A DNA stretch of 64,000 bases from Plasmodium coatneyi. Taxonomy: Eukaryota > Apicomplexa > Aconoidasida > Haemosporida > Plasmodiidae. The stretch covers positions 930,001-994,000 of the forward strand of contig NC_033561.1 of the NCBI RefSeq assembly GCF_001680005.1. The letters run 5' to 3'. Of this stretch, positions 61,760-64,000 are shown in pieces. The first letter of the stretch is position 1. Every line of letters starts with the position of its first letter. A program made the translations under genes and the position numbers. The notes beneath the pieces were generated by a model. That model saw only the letters and a list, made by a program, of their open reading frames with translations. It did not search any database and was not told the origin of the DNA.

Positions 61760-62567
61760 TCGGAAAGGGGATAAACCGGCACACTGAACAACCAAATGGC
61801 TAGCTTTTTCGACTGGGAAATTCCCAACTGGGGACGCGAATAAGTGCAGACGTGGAGACGCGGCTACTTGCGTGTTCACCCGGATGATGTGCAACCCTTT
61901 TGAAGTGTTCGTTTAGGAGGCTACATAGGAGTGGTTCATTCGCTGTGATAAAAAGAAAGTGGTTACTCCGCCGTGCAAATGAGGGGATCCGTGCAGAGCC
62001 TACACGGAAACAATTCGTTCAACCGGATGTGATGGATTATTCTGCTAACTTGCACCTTAACTGAAATTTGCATTTAAATTTAGCTTCACGTTTAGCATGA
62101 ACTGGCATTTGTGAAACAATTTTTGGCCCATTTGGAAGTATGCCTTCGGGTGAAAAGCGGAAAAGGATCGTCCTGCCGTTACTTCCCCACTGAGGGAACA
62201 CTAAAGCGTACGTACAAAAAAAAATGTGCAATAAAAAAAAAAGAGCAACTCGCGCGGGGGGAAATTAAATTACGCGAAGGTTTTTCTTCAATCAAGCAGA
62301 CGACTTGGGGTGGGGAAAACAAAAAAAAAATAAAATAAAATAAAAAATAAAAGTGGCATAGACAAACGTGCCCTATTTGCCTCTTTGAATAAACTGTATA
62401 GAAGACTTAAACTCCCATGTAGGGCATATATAGGGACGGGGCGAAGAATTTTCCGTCGAATGGGTAGGCGCGGCATTATGCGGGATATGTTGTGGGTCCC
62501 TTTCAGCGCGGGCGCGACGGCGCGTTGCAGAGAAGGCCAAACCTACTACTACTAGCCAAAAGGAGAA

Positions 62568-62606
<39 letters not shown>

Positions 62607-62887
62607 TTTTAAAATTAAAAATTTGGAGTTGTAATTTGTTCGCGCCAATTTGTTCGTTTTAACTTTTCCTTTCGCGCATTCATTTTTACGCGTTTATTTT
62701 TACGAGTTTACTTTCCCCCTTTTGCTGGTCCTGCAGGTTGTTGAGGGACGGCCGGGGCGACGCGGGTGGCTCGCGGGGAAATAATAATTCCCCTCCTTCC
62801 ACGTAGGGAAGTAGAGCTGCCCCATCACTTTGCACGATTGCATGGTTGCCCTTCCGCCGATACATTATTATTATTATTAAGCCCGCC
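61760..62887. other. Divergent intergenic region DERA / helicase
   Basis: 1.1 kb with both promoters. Contains A32 at 62570-62601, smaller A runs near 62220-62350, and a TTA microsatellite at about 62862-62879 immediately before the helicase ATG. No gene is seen. Confidence 0.6.
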
Positions 62888-64000
62888 ATGGAGGTAGCCA
62901 AACAGTTAACCTACGGACTGAACTTAAGACGGTGCCTGAAAAATGAGGATTTGATGAGTTTGAAGAGGGAGAACCTGAAGCCGCTAAAAAATATTTTCAA
63001 CATATCCAAGGGGAAGAAAGAAAGCAAGGAGGAGGAAAAGGAACCAAATGGGAAAGAAAAGAAGGAAAAGCATGAAAGGACAGTGGAATTGTTGCGTTTT
63101 TCCGAATTCTGTGCGGACCCTAATTTGGTGGCAAGCTACATGAAGGGTAATAAAATAAACATCGAGTTTGTGAACATGAGCGATAGTGTGGTGCCCATTC
63201 GTTTCTTCGAGGACATTTCAGGGGAATCAACTGGAGAGGAAATCAGGACAAGCGGAATACCTACCGCATCAGTGGAAGAGAAGAACAACGATGGTTGTAC
63301 CACCCATGCGGAAAGGACAACCCTTCCAAGGAGTGACTATCAAAAGTTAATTAACACAATTAAGGGCACCTTTGGATTTAAAAGCCCAACGAATATTCAG
63401 AAAATTTGCATCCCCACGATTTTGAGGGGGTGGAACACCATTTGCATTTCTCAGACGGGCAGTGGGAAGACCTGCGCCTTTTTGATTCCCCTCCTGGTTC
63501 GGCTGATCTGTTCGGGCAGGGAGGAACATAAACAGCATCAGGGGGAACCCGTGGTGAATAATTCTGTGGATAAACAGAAAGGTCCACATTCCCCTCCGGG
63601 GAAGGACAACCGTGAATCCGACGCGGAAGAGAAAGAAAGTTCCACTCCCATTCGAAGCCTAATCGTTGTGCCAACGAACGAATTGGCTAGCCAAATATAT
63701 GATCACGCATTGATCCTGTTTGAGGCGTTTCCACAGTTTGCGGTTCTACATCTAACGAAGGAAGATCAAGTGAGGGAGGAAGAACCCATAGATGTGTGCA
63801 TCTGCACACCATTAATACTGATCCATCTGATTGAGATGAAAAAAGTGACCCTGTCCAGATGCATGCTTGTTGTGTTTGATGAGGTGGACAAATTATTTGA
63901 GGTAAACTTTTTGGAACATGTGAAAAAACTGCTAGTAGTAATTCAGAAAAGGAAAATACAGAAGGTGTTCACCACGGCCACACTACCAGGTAGTACCCGC
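62888..64000 (+). CDS. DEAD-box RNA helicase, ROK1/DDX52-like (5' part)
   Basis: The frame is open from the ATG at 62888 (GCCATGG) for 371 codons to the right edge, so this is only the N-terminal RecA domain. Visible motifs in order: Q motif FGFKSPTNIQKICIP (about 162), motif I SQTGSGKT (about 188), Ia PTNELA, a degenerate Ib TPLIL, motif II DEVD (331-334) and motif III TAT. DEVDKLFE resembles DESDKLFE of DDX52 and its yeast homologue Rok1, which unwind snoRNA-pre-rRNA duplexes during 40S ribosome assembly in the nucleolus; that role is inferred. The N-terminal ~160 residues contain a KKESKEEEK-type charged region. A low-complexity insert lies between motifs I and Ia, as is usual in Plasmodium helicases. 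Confidence 0.85.
   Translation, partial: MEVAKQLTYGLNLRRCLKNEDLMSLKRENLKPLKNIFNISKGKKESKEEEKEPNGKEKKEKHERTVELLRFSEFCADPNLVASYMKGNKINIEFVNMSDSVVPIRFFEDISGESTGEEIRTSGIPTASVEEKNNDGCTTHAERTTLPRSDYQKLINTIKGTFGFKSPTNIQKICIPTILRGWNTICISQTGSGKTCAFLIPLLVRLICSGREEHKQHQGEPVVNNSVDKQKGPHSPPGKDNRESDAEEKESSTPIRSLIVVPTNELASQIYDHALILFEAFPQFAVLHLTKEDQVREEEPIDVCICTPLILIHLIEMKKVTLSRCMLVVFDEVDKLFEVNFLEHVKKLLVVIQKRKIQKVFTTATLPGSTR

Noticed and set aside
1..64000. tRNA, rRNA or CRISPR features
   Set aside because: I looked for GGTTCGAANCC-type B boxes with a paired acceptor, conserved rRNA blocks and spaced direct repeats and found none; a covariance-model search was not possible.

Overview
The window is nuclear DNA from a malaria parasite. 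The base composition, about 5% GC at the left edge and moderate GC over most genes, together with many pure A or T runs, points to the Plasmodium vivax / cynomolgi group rather than P. falciparum. Supporting signs are short GT-AG introns with T-rich acceptors, Lys/Asn/Glu-rich low-complexity protein inserts, and gene families I recognise as Plasmodium. From memory, the gene order matches a block of P. falciparum chromosome 10 (helicase, DERA, VPS13-like, SEA-1, PHAX protein, RRM protein, methyltransferase, BT1 transporter, ZIPCO). I could not check the species or the synteny.

Layout, left to right. Positions 1-2793 hold no convincing gene. The first 240 bases contain only 11 G/C and are built from a degenerate tandem repeat of about 46 bp, which suits either a centromere edge or an AT-rich subtelomere. 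2794-4350 (-) is a six-exon ZIP metal transporter. 9226-11602 (+) is a three-exon BT1/folate-biopterin-type transporter. 12070-13165 (+) is a two-exon METTL18-type protein-histidine methyltransferase. After a convergent, minisatellite-rich gap, 15096-19366 (-) is a two-exon protein with two RRMs. A 7.6 kb divergent gap follows. 26998-32289 (+) is an intronless protein combining ankyrin repeats with a PHAX RNA-binding domain. 34137-40463 (+) is a five-exon CENP-C-like protein with a CENP-C motif and a C-terminal cupin (the SEA-1 locus). 42728-60403 (+) is a five-exon VPS13-type lipid-transfer protein of about 5,700 residues, whose reading frame shifts by one base in a run of 25 A. 60968-61759 (-) is deoxyribose-phosphate aldolase. 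62888 to the right edge (+) is the 5' part of a ROK1/DDX52-like DEAD-box helicase.

There is no operon logic. Each gene has its own intergenic control region, and the only short same-strand spacing is BT1 to METTL18 (467 bp). The themes are membrane transport and lipid supply (ZIP, BT1, VPS13), RNA metabolism (RRM protein, ANK-PHAX, helicase), ribosomal protein modification and rRNA processing (METTL18, ROK1-like), and chromosome segregation (CENP-C). I saw no rRNA, tRNA, CRISPR array or mobile element. The most notable items are the CENP-C assignment, the ANK-PHAX fusion, the hydrophobic C-terminal segments and frame break in the giant VPS13, and the extreme-AT left edge as a possible centromere flank.
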